Positions 22,441 to 30,762 of a stretch of DNA of 46,594 bases are shown here, piece by piece; the first letter of the stretch is position 1; each line of letters opens with the position of its first letter. The DNA is from Clostridia bacterium (GTDB lineage: Bacteria; Bacillota; Clostridia; Oscillospirales; CAG-272), in contig JAGATA010000003.1 in NCBI GenBank assembly GCA_017621475.1, positions 140,072-186,665 of the forward strand, given 5' to 3'. Under the pieces are notes generated by a model. The model saw nothing but the letters and a program-made list of their open reading frames with translations, was not told where the DNA came from and searched no databases. Both the position numbers and the translations under genes were made by a program.

Positions 22441-23177
22441 AAATTCATCTCGGCATACAGCATACACATACCAACGGAAGTAATAGCGGCTGTCTCCGTG
22501 CGAAGTATGCGGTTGCCAAGAGAGATGGAAATACCTCCTGCCTCTATCGCTTGCGCGACTTCCTTTTCTTCAAATCCGCCCTCAGGTCCTATAAGAATTC
22601 CGATAGATGAACCGACTTTGATATTGGAAAGCGCGTCTGCCGTTGCTTTCATACCGTTTTCGTTTTCGTAAGGGACGAGCAAGAGGTCGAGTCCTTTTGC
22701 TTTTTCCATCGCTTGCTTGTATGTCGTAACGTCGAAAACTTCTGGGACGATATTGCGTTTGCTTTGTTTTGCCGCGCTTTCGGCTATAGCCTGCCAACGC
22801 TCGCGTTTTGAACTTTTTTTCTTTTCGTCGAGCTTCACTATAGAACGGTTCATTTCAACAGGGATAATACCTGCAACGCCCAGCTCAACGGTTTTTTGGA
22901 TAATAAGCTCTAATTTATCGCTTTTGGGAAGTCCTTGAAAAAGGTATATTTTTATAGGGAGCTCCGTATTTTGAAAATTTTCTTCGATTATGCGCACAAT
23001 AGAAGCTGTGCCGTCGATACTTTCGAGTTCACAAAGGTGGCTTGCACCGCCATCGCTTACAAGAAATTTTTCTCCCGCTTTCATTCGGAGCACGTTTTTT
23101 ATATGATTATGATCCGCGCCGGTAATTATATATGTATTGCCGTTTCGGCTCTCGCTGTCTGCAAAAAAGTTATACAT
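22437..23177 (-). CDS. rsmE: 16S rRNA (uracil(1498)-N(3))-methyltransferase
   Basis: A 246-residue SPOUT-class methyltransferase that uses S-adenosylmethionine to methylate U1498 of 16S rRNA. The N-terminal PUA-like domain contains DHNHIKNVLRMKAGEKF; the C-terminal knotted domain has LFQGLPKSDKLELIIQKTVELGV, the conserved GILIGPEGGFEEKE and LGNRILRTETAAITSVGM. All are signature motifs and the length is normal (~240-250). ATG 23175-23177 is preceded by AAAGGA. It has its own promoter (23215) and stands alone; in many bacteria it follows prmA, which is not here. Confidence 0.95.
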   Translation of the reverse strand: MYNFFADSESRNGNTYIITGADHNHIKNVLRMKAGEKFLVSDGGASHLCELESIDGTASIVRIIEENFQNTELPIKIYLFQGLPKSDKLELIIQKTVELGVAGIIPVEMNRSIVKLDEKKKSSKRERWQAIAESAAKQSKRNIVPEVFDVTTYKQAMEKAKGLDLLLVPYENENGMKATADALSNIKVGSSIGILIGPEGGFEEKEVAQAIEAGGISISLGNRILRTETAAITSVGMCMLYAEMNL

Positions 23178-23214
23178 AGCTTAAAATCCTTTATAATTTG
23201 TTATTTGCAAAGTA

Positions 23215-23243
23215 ATTATACCAAATAAATACGGATAAGACAA
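23215..23243 (-). promoter_or_regulatory. Promoter of rsmE
   Basis: Minus strand TTGTCT (23238-23243), 17 bases, TATAAT (23215-23220). Confidence 0.65.
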
Positions 23244-23286
23244 TAGAAAAAATATATTTGAAAAAATAAAAAAGTTTAAAAAAGTG

Positions 23287-23315
23287 TTGACAAATAGAAA
23301 GTAATGTGATATACT
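23287..23315 (+). promoter_or_regulatory. Promoter of the tRNA operon
   Basis: TTGACA 23287-23292, 17 bases, TATACT 23310-23315, about 35 bases before the first tRNA. Confidence 0.85.
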
Positions 23316-23357
23316 TATCAACGTCGCGAGGCAGAGCACCTACGATGAACTGAATAA

Positions 23358-23432
23358 GCTGGTGTGGCTCAATGGCAGAGCAGCTGATTTGTAATCAGCA
23401 GGTTGATGGTTCGACTCCGTTCACCAGCTCCA
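23358..23432 (+). tRNA. tRNA-Thr (UGU)
   Basis: Cloverleaf: acceptor GCTGGTG pairs with CACCAGC (23422-23428), D arm GCTC..GAGC, anticodon arm GCTGA-TTTGTAA-TCAGC with anticodon TGT, T arm with GGTTCGACTCC, discriminator T and encoded CCA (23430-23432). Confidence 0.95.
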
Positions 23433-23470
23433 AAAATTCCGCATCGAAAGATGCGGAATTTATAATGAAT

Positions 23471-23555
23471 GGGAGCGTTCCCGAGTGGCCAAAGGGGGCA
23501 GACTGTAAATCTGTTGTCAGTGACTTCGGTGGTCCGAATCCACCCGCTCCCACCA
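23471..23555 (+). tRNA. tRNA-Tyr (GUA)
   Basis: 85 bases with a long variable arm: acceptor GGGAGCG pairs with CGCTCCC (23545-23551), anticodon loop CTGTAAA with anticodon GTA, T loop GGTCCGAATCC, discriminator A and encoded CCA. It lies 38 bases after tRNA-Thr in the same transcript. Confidence 0.95.
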
Positions 23556-23602
23556 AACAAAAACAGAATTTTTATCGATAGATAAAAGTTCAGTTTTTGT
23601 TT
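23556..23602 (+). terminator. Terminator of the tRNA operon
   Basis: AACAAAAACAGAATTTTTATC and GATAAAAGTTCAGTTTTTGTT form a long stem with two mismatches around a GATA centre, ending in T residues. Confidence 0.65.
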
Positions 23603-23622
23603 ATCAAAGTCGGAGGTGTTTT

Positions 23623-24144
23623 ATGAAGAATTTAAAAATAGAAATTATTCCCGAACAGGGGCTTATTATAAACGGAAGAAGTGTCCTTTTCGGTAGTTCA
23701 AAAAGCGAAGCTGAAGGATTTTTCGGCGCTCCCGAAGTTGTAAGAAATTCCTTTTATTATTTTAATAATGAGATGAGGCTCGATTTTGATGAAAAAGGCG
23801 AGCTTGAATTTATTGAATTCCTCGGCGGTATAGATGCATTCATCAAGCCCGAGATATACGGAATCTCAGTTTTCGACACCCTTGAGGATATAGTTTACGG
23901 AACTTTGATAGAGCACAACGGCAAGGATAACGTAAAGAGCGAAAATGGTTATTCTTATATTTTTGGCAATATAAGTGTAGGTATTTTCCGTGAGATAAAA
24001 CCTTCCGATTTCAATGAAATTTTAAAAGAAATGAAGAAAAACGGCATACCGTTTGAAAACTGTCCGGATCTTCAAAAAGATAAACAAATAGCATTGCATT
24101 GGCCCACGATAGGCTTCGGCAAAAAAGGATATTACAATAGATAA
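23623..24144 (+). CDS. Hypothetical protein, 173 residues
   Basis: I do not recognise this family. It is a soluble alpha/beta protein without signal peptide or membrane helices, beginning MKNLKIEIIPEQGLIINGRS; repeated short strand motifs (MRLDFDEKGELEFIEFLGG, YSYIFGNISVGIFRE) suggest a compact sheet, and it ends with PTIGFGKKGYYNR. GGAGGTG 7 bases upstream of ATG 23623 and a perfect terminator after it make the gene itself convincing. No promoter is obvious between the tRNA terminator and its start, so it may rely on readthrough from the tRNA operon. Confidence 0.75.
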   Translation: MKNLKIEIIPEQGLIINGRSVLFGSSKSEAEGFFGAPEVVRNSFYYFNNEMRLDFDEKGELEFIEFLGGIDAFIKPEIYGISVFDTLEDIVYGTLIEHNGKDNVKSENGYSYIFGNISVGIFREIKPSDFNEILKEMKKNGIPFENCPDLQKDKQIALHWPTIGFGKKGYYNR

Positions 24145-24149
24145 AAACG

Positions 24150-24178
24150 AAAAATCCCGCTTCCAAAGCGGGATTTTT
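24150..24178. terminator. Bidirectional terminator between the 173-residue gene and the GH2 gene
   Basis: 13-bp perfect stem 24150-24162 / 24166-24178 (aaaaatcccgctt with its complement). Confidence 0.9.
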
Positions 24179-24182
24179 CATT

Positions 24183-27100
24183 TTAATATGTGTACAATCC
24201 GTTCATGAACATAAGTGCGACAGGGTTTTTAAGGTGAGTCTCAAGATCAACTTCATTGATGATGATATTGCCTTTTCCGACAGGGATCTGTGCGCAGGCA
24301 AGTGATGTATAGAGCTTTTGCCCCCATGCACTGCCGCGAAGGCTGTTGCCGCTTGTAAGAATCGGTATTGCTTGGTCCGAGGTAAAAGTGTTGCGAATTA
24401 TGGGGGTTATCATATCGTCTTTTTCGCTGTACCAAAGGCGGAAGTCGTAAGGGGTAAATCCTTCAACAAGCTTGTGTCCCGTTTTACGCGAAACAAAATG
24501 GAGCGCGCGCATACCGCAGGGTTTTACTTTGACCTCTGCATCGGCAATTTTATAAATGCCTTCTGAAAGTCCGTTTACAACAACAGTTTTTCCGCTTTTC
24601 GCTTGATCTACAAAGAAATTTATATCGGATGCGAATTCCTCGCCGGTGATTACTGTTGCGGTGGCTTCCGCTTTTTTTATCTCGGGGAAAAACTCCAGCT
24701 CTTCATCACAATAATGAAGAATGTTTCCGTTTTTATCTTTCAGTATTGCGCGAAGCGTGTATTTTGTTCGATCTTTAACTTTGGGAATATCAAAGCAGAT
24801 ATCGCCTTGAATAAACGAAGAATTCTCCATGAACTTGGCGTCAAATTCCGCTTCCAGAGCGAGTTTTTCGCCTTTTTCAACAAGCTCGCACACTATCTTA
24901 TGTCCATCGGATATTTCGTGCGTATCATTGCAGATAAACAGCTCAATCGCTGCTTTTTCCCCTGCAAAATACGTTTTGCGGTCTGTACGAATATTTACCA
25001 TAAGAGGCGTAAGGGCATCTCTGTAAGCAAAAAAGGCGGGCTTGGGATTGCGTTCGCAGTCAACGATGGTCTTCATCCAGCCGGATGGCCAAGCATCAAT
25101 AAAAAGATGTATTGCGAAGGTCACCATATTTGCATCTCTGCGGAAGGACTCGGTCTGCACTTTTGTACCGAAAGCTTGGTGCTTTTGGCTTTCGCGTACC
25201 CAATCTTCAAGCGTTTCTTGGGTATCGTAATAGAAAAAGTGCATATTACCGCTTTGTGAATCCTTTATCATACCTGGTTCCCAATTTTTTTCTTCTGCGT
25301 CGTTTATGGGCAGCCATTCTTTAGGGTAGCGGCGTTTCATAAGTGGAACGGGGTCAAGTCCCTCCGCACCGAATTCTCCGCAACCGTAGTACCAGCCCTC
25401 TTTAACTCCAAGCCAATATCCGCGGTGTAGCTTACCAATATCTATGCCGTGACCGTTATACCAGGTGCAATAGCAATGATTATCGGGAAGAGTGCTGTCC
25501 GGCGGGTCATAGTCGCCATCGATGTGTTTTATAACTCTGTCAGGGTTGAGAATGTGAACTGCGGTGTCGCAAGCATCGAAGAAAGCTTCCATTTCGCAGC
25601 GCACAAGGTGGCGGTGCGGGCGGTTTGCCGCGTTTGCCATAGGCTCGTTCATATAAGATATAAGTATGCTGGAAGCGTGAGGGCGAATAAGTTTTTCCAT
25701 TTCCTCTGCCTGTCGCACGCCTTCTGCAAATTTTGTGCGGCGCATAACTGTAAACAGGGGGAGGTCAGTCTGAAGCATAAGACCGATACAATCACAAAGC
25801 TCATATATTTCTTTTTGAACGGGGCGCTGGGTAAGGCGCAAGAAATTCATATTGCAAGCCTTTGCCATAAGCATATCGTAAAGGAGCATATCAAAATCTC
25901 CTCTTATTACATCCTGCTGTTCATAGCCCATAGTGTTTGCACCGCGAAGACGGATGGACTTTCCATTGAGATAGAACATTCCTTTCGGGGTGCTTTCGTT
26001 ATCCTGCGTAAAGCTTCTCATACCGAAAGAAGTTCTTTGCACGTCAACTGCTTTTCCGTCAACGGAAAGCGTTGCCTGCAACTCGTACAAATACGGAGCA
26101 TCAAGCTCCCATTTGCGGACGTTTTTCATAGGCAGGCGAAGCTTTATAAGGTTCGCACCCTTGTAGAAAAGGAGCTTTACAGACTCTTTCATTCGGTGCT
26201 CGTTTTCAAGATCTGCAAGAGAAACTATGTCTCCTCTATCGTCGTTTGAAAAGGTTATGGGCTCAAAAACAAAGTCCCTAAGCGAGATTTCTTCAAAATT
26301 GCGTCCGTAAACGGAGAAGGAAATGCGAGGTTCTTTGAGGGGCATATAGTCGCAGTTATATACCTCGCACCATATTTCATATTCGGAGCTTTCAAGCATG
26401 GGTCGAACATAGAGGTCGGATATAAAAGCGCGATTCCTTACTTCCACTCTTACACCTTGGTAAATACCCATTCCGGGAGGACAATGATGCCAGCCTGTTT
26501 CGCTGTCATCGTATCCGAGTCCTGTTGCAGCGTACATTTTATCCCCCTCAAGACGGATCGGTTCTGCCGTAGGACCTTGGTTCCCACCGTAAACATAATC
26601 GTTTCTGACGGTTACAACGAGTATATTTTCTCCCTCTTTTATATGCGGAGTGGCATCAAACTCAAATGGCGCAAAAAAGCCCTCATGGCTTCCCAAAAAG
26701 GCGCCGTTAAGAAAAACTTCCGCTATATAATCCACTCCGTCAAAGCAGAGAAATATGGCTTTGGAAGCGGATTTTTTGATTATTTGAAATGTAGTTCTGT
26801 AATAATGTACAGCGTTTCCCGTGGGGCCGAAAAAATAGGGAACGGTTATATTTTTCCATTCACCTTCGCCGCGGATAACGCGCGAAAAATCAAGAAGATC
26901 ATCTTCCGAGGCTTCTCGTAAAGCGAAATTTTCAAGAATTATTTTTTCCCTTGCTTGTTCCGTTTTAGGGGCGAGCCTTTGCATAAACGGGGCGTATTTT
27001 ACACGAAGCTGCTCTATAAGAGCATCAAGCTCTTCGCGCGTGTCGGGCTTTTTAGGTACTTGAGTCATTTTTTTGTTTGAGGTTAAAAGCGGAATTTCGA

Positions 27101-27191
27101 TTCCGTTTTTTTCTTGCGGTTTCGGGAAAACGAGAGGAACTCGTTTAGAACCGATTTCTTTGGAGGCGATAGCGCCGAAAAAATCTGCCAT
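24183..27191 (-). CDS. Glycoside hydrolase family 2 (beta-galactosidase/beta-glucuronidase-like)
   Basis: A 1002-residue enzyme of GH2, retaining beta-glycosidases. An extra ~90 residues at the N-terminus precede the jelly-roll sugar-binding domain (YYRTTFQI, VFLNGAFLGSHEGFFAPFEFD), then immunoglobulin-like domain(s) and the TIM barrel: acid/base Glu516 in SYMNEPMANAA and nucleophile Glu606 in YGCGEFGAEGLD, about 90 residues apart as expected. A further ~300-residue C-terminal part has beta-sandwich character. No signal peptide, so it acts on imported oligosaccharides; the exact beta-linked sugar is not decided by sequence. ATG 27189-27191 has AAAGGA upstream. It diverges from the GH36/GH33 operon, suggesting a shared locus for glycan use. 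Confidence 0.85.
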   Translation of the reverse strand: MADFFGAIASKEIGSKRVPLVFPKPQEKNGIEIPLLTSNKKMTQVPKKPDTREELDALIEQLRVKYAPFMQRLAPKTEQAREKIILENFALREASEDDLLDFSRVIRGEGEWKNITVPYFFGPTGNAVHYYRTTFQIIKKSASKAIFLCFDGVDYIAEVFLNGAFLGSHEGFFAPFEFDATPHIKEGENILVVTVRNDYVYGGNQGPTAEPIRLEGDKMYAATGLGYDDSETGWHHCPPGMGIYQGVRVEVRNRAFISDLYVRPMLESSEYEIWCEVYNCDYMPLKEPRISFSVYGRNFEEISLRDFVFEPITFSNDDRGDIVSLADLENEHRMKESVKLLFYKGANLIKLRLPMKNVRKWELDAPYLYELQATLSVDGKAVDVQRTSFGMRSFTQDNESTPKGMFYLNGKSIRLRGANTMGYEQQDVIRGDFDMLLYDMLMAKACNMNFLRLTQRPVQKEIYELCDCIGLMLQTDLPLFTVMRRTKFAEGVRQAEEMEKLIRPHASSILISYMNEPMANAANRPHRHLVRCEMEAFFDACDTAVHILNPDRVIKHIDGDYDPPDSTLPDNHCYCTWYNGHGIDIGKLHRGYWLGVKEGWYYGCGEFGAEGLDPVPLMKRRYPKEWLPINDAEEKNWEPGMIKDSQSGNMHFFYYDTQETLEDWVRESQKHQAFGTKVQTESFRRDANMVTFAIHLFIDAWPSGWMKTIVDCERNPKPAFFAYRDALTPLMVNIRTDRKTYFAGEKAAIELFICNDTHEISDGHKIVCELVEKGEKLALEAEFDAKFMENSSFIQGDICFDIPKVKDRTKYTLRAILKDKNGNILHYCDEELEFFPEIKKAEATATVITGEEFASDINFFVDQAKSGKTVVVNGLSEGIYKIADAEVKVKPCGMRALHFVSRKTGHKLVEGFTPYDFRLWYSEKDDMITPIIRNTFTSDQAIPILTSGNSLRGSAWGQKLYTSLACAQIPVGKGNIIINEVDLETHLKNPVALMFMNGLYTY

Positions 27192-27225
27192 ATCGTTATC
27201 CTTTCGGGATTGAGATTATACGCTC

Positions 27226-27254
27226 ATTATACACAAAGAAACCGGAAAAATCAA
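27226..27254 (-). promoter_or_regulatory. Promoter of the GH2 gene
   Basis: Minus strand TTGATT (27249-27254), 17 bases, TATAAT (27226-27231); a second TATAAT lies 10 bases downstream. Confidence 0.6.
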
Positions 27255-27284
27255 CATTTTCAATAGGGCATATTACTATATTTA

Positions 27285-27313
27285 TTGACAATTTTTTCGG
27301 CTTTTGTTAAAAT
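27285..27313 (+). promoter_or_regulatory. Promoter of the GH36-GH33 operon
   Basis: TTGACA 27285-27290, 17 bases, TAAAAT 27308-27313; arranged back to back with the GH2 promoter. Confidence 0.65.
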
Positions 27314-27346
27314 AAAATTAAAATATAACTTATGGAGGACAGAAGT

Positions 27347-27763
27347 ATGATTTCCACAAAAATTCCGTGGACGGAACTTTATTGTAAAGCTATGATGAGA
27401 AAACTTAGTACAGCCGAATGTACGGAAAAAATAAACGAAGATCTTAATTTTTTAAACGAGCTTCTTGCGGCAGAAAAAATAAAAAAATCAGAAATAACTG
27501 CCCGTTTACGCACCATATTAAAGGAGGATTTTCTTGCGCGCAGACGCGACCTCAATGCGTGTTCCCTGGAGCTTTTTAACTTCTATTATTGCAGCGGAAA
27601 GCAACTTAAGGATTTTTTATATGATGCCATTTACTTCAAAGACGGCATTGATTATTACAAAATGAAATATATAACTAAAAAAGAGCTTGTAGATGAATTT
27701 TTGAATTATCTTGATAAAGGCTCTCACGGAAGTTGGAGCTGTGGCAGCATAACATTTGATTGA
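27347..27763 (+). CDS. Hypothetical protein, 138 residues, first gene of glycosidase operon
   Basis: Family not recognised. A mostly helical, charged soluble protein: a repeated K/E-rich N-terminal half (AECTEKINEDLNFLNELLAAEKIKKSEI) and a C-terminal part with YYCSGKQLKDFLYDAIYFKDGIDYY, ending SHGSWSCGSITFD. ATG 27332 overlaps the ribosome site GGAGG, so ATG 27347 is chosen. Its stop is 14 bases before the GH36 ATG, so it belongs to that transcript. It has no sugar-binding or DNA-binding motif that I can see. Confidence 0.65.
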   Translation: MISTKIPWTELYCKAMMRKLSTAECTEKINEDLNFLNELLAAEKIKKSEITARLRTILKEDFLARRRDLNACSLELFNFYYCSGKQLKDFLYDAIYFKDGIDYYKMKYITKKELVDEFLNYLDKGSHGSWSCGSITFD

Positions 27764-27777
27764 ACGCGGAGGAGTTT

Positions 27778-29739
27778 ATGGATCTTTTTGACGAAAGCCC
27801 CCTTTTTTCTTTTTTGTATGACGGAGAAAAATTTTGCGATCTTGAATTCGAAAAAGATATAAAAGCCGAAAACGCGCATCCGGTAACGGCTTTTGCACTT
27901 TCAGACGGGTTGCGTATTACAACCGTTGCAAAGAAACACGAGAAATACGGTGTATGGGAATGGGTCAATTATTTTGAAAATATCGGAAGCAAACCCAGCG
28001 GAATCATATCTCGGCTTTGGGATTGCGATATACAAATTCCTCTTGCGAATAATGGGTATAGACGAGATCCGTCGTGCCTTCCGAATAAAGATCTTGTTAC
28101 AAAAATATATGCACCGAGCGGATCTGTATGGGGAGACGAAGAATTTTTCTGCAATATCGAAAGGACTAGAAATAACCGCTTTGATTTTTATTTGCTTCCG
28201 GGGGAAAGACGTCAGTTTGGCGCTTCAGGCGGGCGTTCTTCCGAAGCCAATGCTCCGTTTTTTAATATTCACAGATGTGGTGAAGGCGCTATAATTGCTC
28301 TTGGCTGGACAGGGCAATGGCATACGGATTTTGGATGCGCAGAAGATCATATGGAAGTGAAAACAGGGATAGAGGGCCTGAATTTCAGGCTTTTTCCCGG
28401 GGAAAAAATACGAACATCTTCCGTTTTTATAATGCCCTACAAAGGTAGCGTTGAAGATTCTCAAAACCTTTTTCGCCACTTTATAAAAGACGAGATCTCT
28501 CCGCTTTATACAAGCGGGCACGCTCATTTGCCTGTTTCCGCTATGCTTTGGGGCGGTATGCCGAGTGAAGAAATGATACAAAGGATAAGGCGCATAAATG
28601 AATACGATATTCCTGTGGACTGTATCTGGGTCGATGCCGGCTGGTACGGTGCAAGCGAAAAGGAATGCATTGATGAATTTGCAGGGGATTGGGCAAGCTT
28701 TGCGGGAGATTGGCGCGTAAACAAGCGAATACATCCGCAAGGATTGAGTGACGTTTCAAAAGCGGCACACGATACAGGCAGAAAGTTTCTGTTGTGGCTT
28801 GAACCGGAAAGAGCGCTTGCGGGCACACCGATTTCCGACGAACATCCGGAATATTTTTTCGGCTCGACGGTGCGCCTTTTAAATCTCGGACGTGAGGACG
28901 CTTGGCAATATTGTTTCGATATGCTTTGCGAAAAGATAGAGAAGCTATCGCTTGATTGTTACCGTCAGGATTTCAATATGTCACCTCTTTCGTATTGGTG
29001 CGGTTATGACGCAGAGGATAGAAAGGGTATTTCCCAAATCAAGCATATTATGGGATTATATAAGCTGTGGGACGCTCTCCTAAATCGCTTTCCTAACCTT
29101 CTTATCGATAACTGTGCAAGCGGAGGCAGACGTATAGATATGGAAACACTTCGCCGCAGTGTTCCCCTGTGGAGGAGTGATGCTATGTGTCCCGTGGACA
29201 CTAAAAGCGAAACTTTACAAATGCACAATATGACGTATTCCTGTTGGCTGCCGTATTCCGGCGCGGCGGTCGGACCGCAATATGACTTGTACAAGATCAG
29301 AAGTGCCTATGCTTCGGGTTTTTCCATAAAGCACGCATATACGGTTAAAGAACCGTTTAACGACCCCGAGAGTCTTAACTTCCTCTCAAAATGCTTGAAG
29401 GAATATAAAATTTTGCAACCCTATTTCGAAGAAGATTTTTATGCTCTTACAGAACCTTCGGCAAACAGCGATGTCTGGGCGGCGTGGCAGTTTGACAGAC
29501 CTTGCAAATGCGATGGAATCGTGCAGGTGTTCAGAAGAGAGAATTCTCATTATTCCGTTGCCGAGCTTTCTCTGCACGGAATAGATAAATATGCATTTTA
29601 TACTTTTACCGATATAGACAGCGGAGAAGAAAAGCGCATTACGGGAGAGGAGCTTATTGCAAACGGGTTTAACGTGAATATAGCTAAAAGACGGACAGCC
29701 AAGATATATATTTATAAAAAACAAAATATTGACAAATAG
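27778..29739 (+). CDS. Alpha-galactosidase, glycoside hydrolase family 36
   Basis: A 653-residue clan GH-D enzyme that releases alpha-linked galactose from raffinose-type sugars or host glycans. N-terminal beta-sandwich, then the (beta/alpha)8 barrel: PVDCIWVDAGWYG, KFLLWLEPERAL, nucleophile Asp398 in DCYRQDFNMSPL, NCASGGRRIDMETLRRS and acid/base Asp468 in LWRSDAMCP, followed by the C-terminal beta domain. Length fits the bacterial GH36 group (~650-750). No signal peptide. TTG 27760 is in frame, but ATG 27778 has GGAGGAG 2-8 bases upstream and is preferred. Linked to a sialidase 31 bases downstream. Confidence 0.88.
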   Translation: MDLFDESPLFSFLYDGEKFCDLEFEKDIKAENAHPVTAFALSDGLRITTVAKKHEKYGVWEWVNYFENIGSKPSGIISRLWDCDIQIPLANNGYRRDPSCLPNKDLVTKIYAPSGSVWGDEEFFCNIERTRNNRFDFYLLPGERRQFGASGGRSSEANAPFFNIHRCGEGAIIALGWTGQWHTDFGCAEDHMEVKTGIEGLNFRLFPGEKIRTSSVFIMPYKGSVEDSQNLFRHFIKDEISPLYTSGHAHLPVSAMLWGGMPSEEMIQRIRRINEYDIPVDCIWVDAGWYGASEKECIDEFAGDWASFAGDWRVNKRIHPQGLSDVSKAAHDTGRKFLLWLEPERALAGTPISDEHPEYFFGSTVRLLNLGREDAWQYCFDMLCEKIEKLSLDCYRQDFNMSPLSYWCGYDAEDRKGISQIKHIMGLYKLWDALLNRFPNLLIDNCASGGRRIDMETLRRSVPLWRSDAMCPVDTKSETLQMHNMTYSCWLPYSGAAVGPQYDLYKIRSAYASGFSIKHAYTVKEPFNDPESLNFLSKCLKEYKILQPYFEEDFYALTEPSANSDVWAAWQFDRPCKCDGIVQVFRRENSHYSVAELSLHGIDKYAFYTFTDIDSGEEKRITGEELIANGFNVNIAKRRTAKIYIYKKQNIDK

Positions 29740-29770
29740 ATAAATTCGTTTATCGCGTAAAAGATGATAT

Positions 29771-30718
29771 ATGATAATAGAAAAGTCAAAAACAGAATAT
29801 TCCTGTTGCCGCATACCCGGGCTTGCACTTACGCAAAAAGGAACTCTGCTTGCTTATTATGAATGCAGAAAAAGCGTTTCGGATTGGGCGCAGATAGATC
29901 TCAAGATCATACGCAGTACGGATGGAGGCGAAAGCTTTGAAACCGTACTTCTTATCCACGGCAACAGGAAAACGCTTAATAATCCGATGATAACGGTAAA
30001 GGGAAGCGAGGTACATTTTTTCTATTGCGAAAATTATAAAAAAGTATATCACCGTGTAAGTTTTGACGATGGAAAGACTTTCGGTGCGGCAAATGACATA
30101 AGCGCTGTGTTTGAGAATGCGGGCTTTTTCTATAACGTTGTGGCAATAGGCCCCGGTCACGGTATCGTTCACGGCGGCAAGATCATTTTGCCCGTTTGGA
30201 TAGCGTATAACGAAAAGAGAGAGAAGGCTCACCATCCATCGTTTATTTCGACGATATATTCGGATGACGGAGAAAGCTGGAATTTAGGCGAAATAATCGG
30301 AAAGAACGTCCTTATCAATCCCAGCGAATGTGCGCTTGCCGTAAATAAAGAGGGCAATGTGATTATCTCTATCCGAAACGAAAATGCACAGCATATGCGT
30401 GCTTTTGCCATTAGTAAAACCGGATTTGACGGGTGGGGCAGTCTACATTTTAACGGGTGTTTCCCGGACCCCGTTTGTATGGGATCTATGTGCTTTGCGA
30501 ACGGAAAAATATATCACATCAACTGCGAAAGCAAGGATAAACGCGAAAATCTTACCGTAAAAATAAGCAAAGACAGTTTTAAGACTTTTGAACGTATATT
30601 TGTTGATACTGTCGGCGGGTATTCCGATATAGTGGTAAAGGACGATACTCTGTATGTTCTATACGAGCGTGATATAGAAAACGACGGATTGTATTTCAAA
30701 AAGATTTCACTAAATTGA
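29771..30718 (+). CDS. Sialidase-like protein, GH33 type (BNR repeats)
   Basis: A 315-residue six-bladed beta-propeller candidate. It has the first arginine in CCRIPGLAL (Arg14), the acid/base Asp38 in the SDWAQIDLKII context, Asp-boxes RSTDGGESFE, VSFDDGKTFG and YSDDGESWN, nucleophile-assisting Glu186 in NPSECALAV with SIRNEN after it, and a late Tyr (GGYSDIV). This is the full catalytic set expected for exo-sialidases, in a short propeller without lectin domain. No signal peptide is present, which is unusual for a sialidase and implies an intracellular substrate. ATG 29771 has only a weak ribosome site. It probably shares the transcript of GH36. Confidence 0.75.
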   Translation: MIIEKSKTEYSCCRIPGLALTQKGTLLAYYECRKSVSDWAQIDLKIIRSTDGGESFETVLLIHGNRKTLNNPMITVKGSEVHFFYCENYKKVYHRVSFDDGKTFGAANDISAVFENAGFFYNVVAIGPGHGIVHGGKIILPVWIAYNEKREKAHHPSFISTIYSDDGESWNLGEIIGKNVLINPSECALAVNKEGNVIISIRNENAQHMRAFAISKTGFDGWGSLHFNGCFPDPVCMGSMCFANGKIYHINCESKDKRENLTVKISKDSFKTFERIFVDTVGGYSDIVVKDDTLYVLYERDIENDGLYFKKISLN

Positions 30719-30719
30719 A

Positions 30720-30760
30720 AAAACCACGGTTTCCAAATTTTTTTTGGAAACCGTGGTTTT
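30720..30760. terminator. Bidirectional terminator between sialidase and second sigma factor
   Basis: 18-bp stem 30720-30737 / 30743-30760 (aaaaccacggtttccaaa with its complement) with 5-T loop, the longest hairpin in the window. Confidence 0.92.
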
Positions 30761-30762
30761 GC

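Noticed and set aside
23372..23581. Short plus-strand frame across the two tRNAs
   Set aside because: It only reads through tRNA-Thr and tRNA-Tyr.
25449..26249. Plus-strand frame of 266 codons inside the GH2 gene
   Set aside because: Antisense to the GH2 catalytic domain with conserved NEP and GEFG motifs; no ribosome site.
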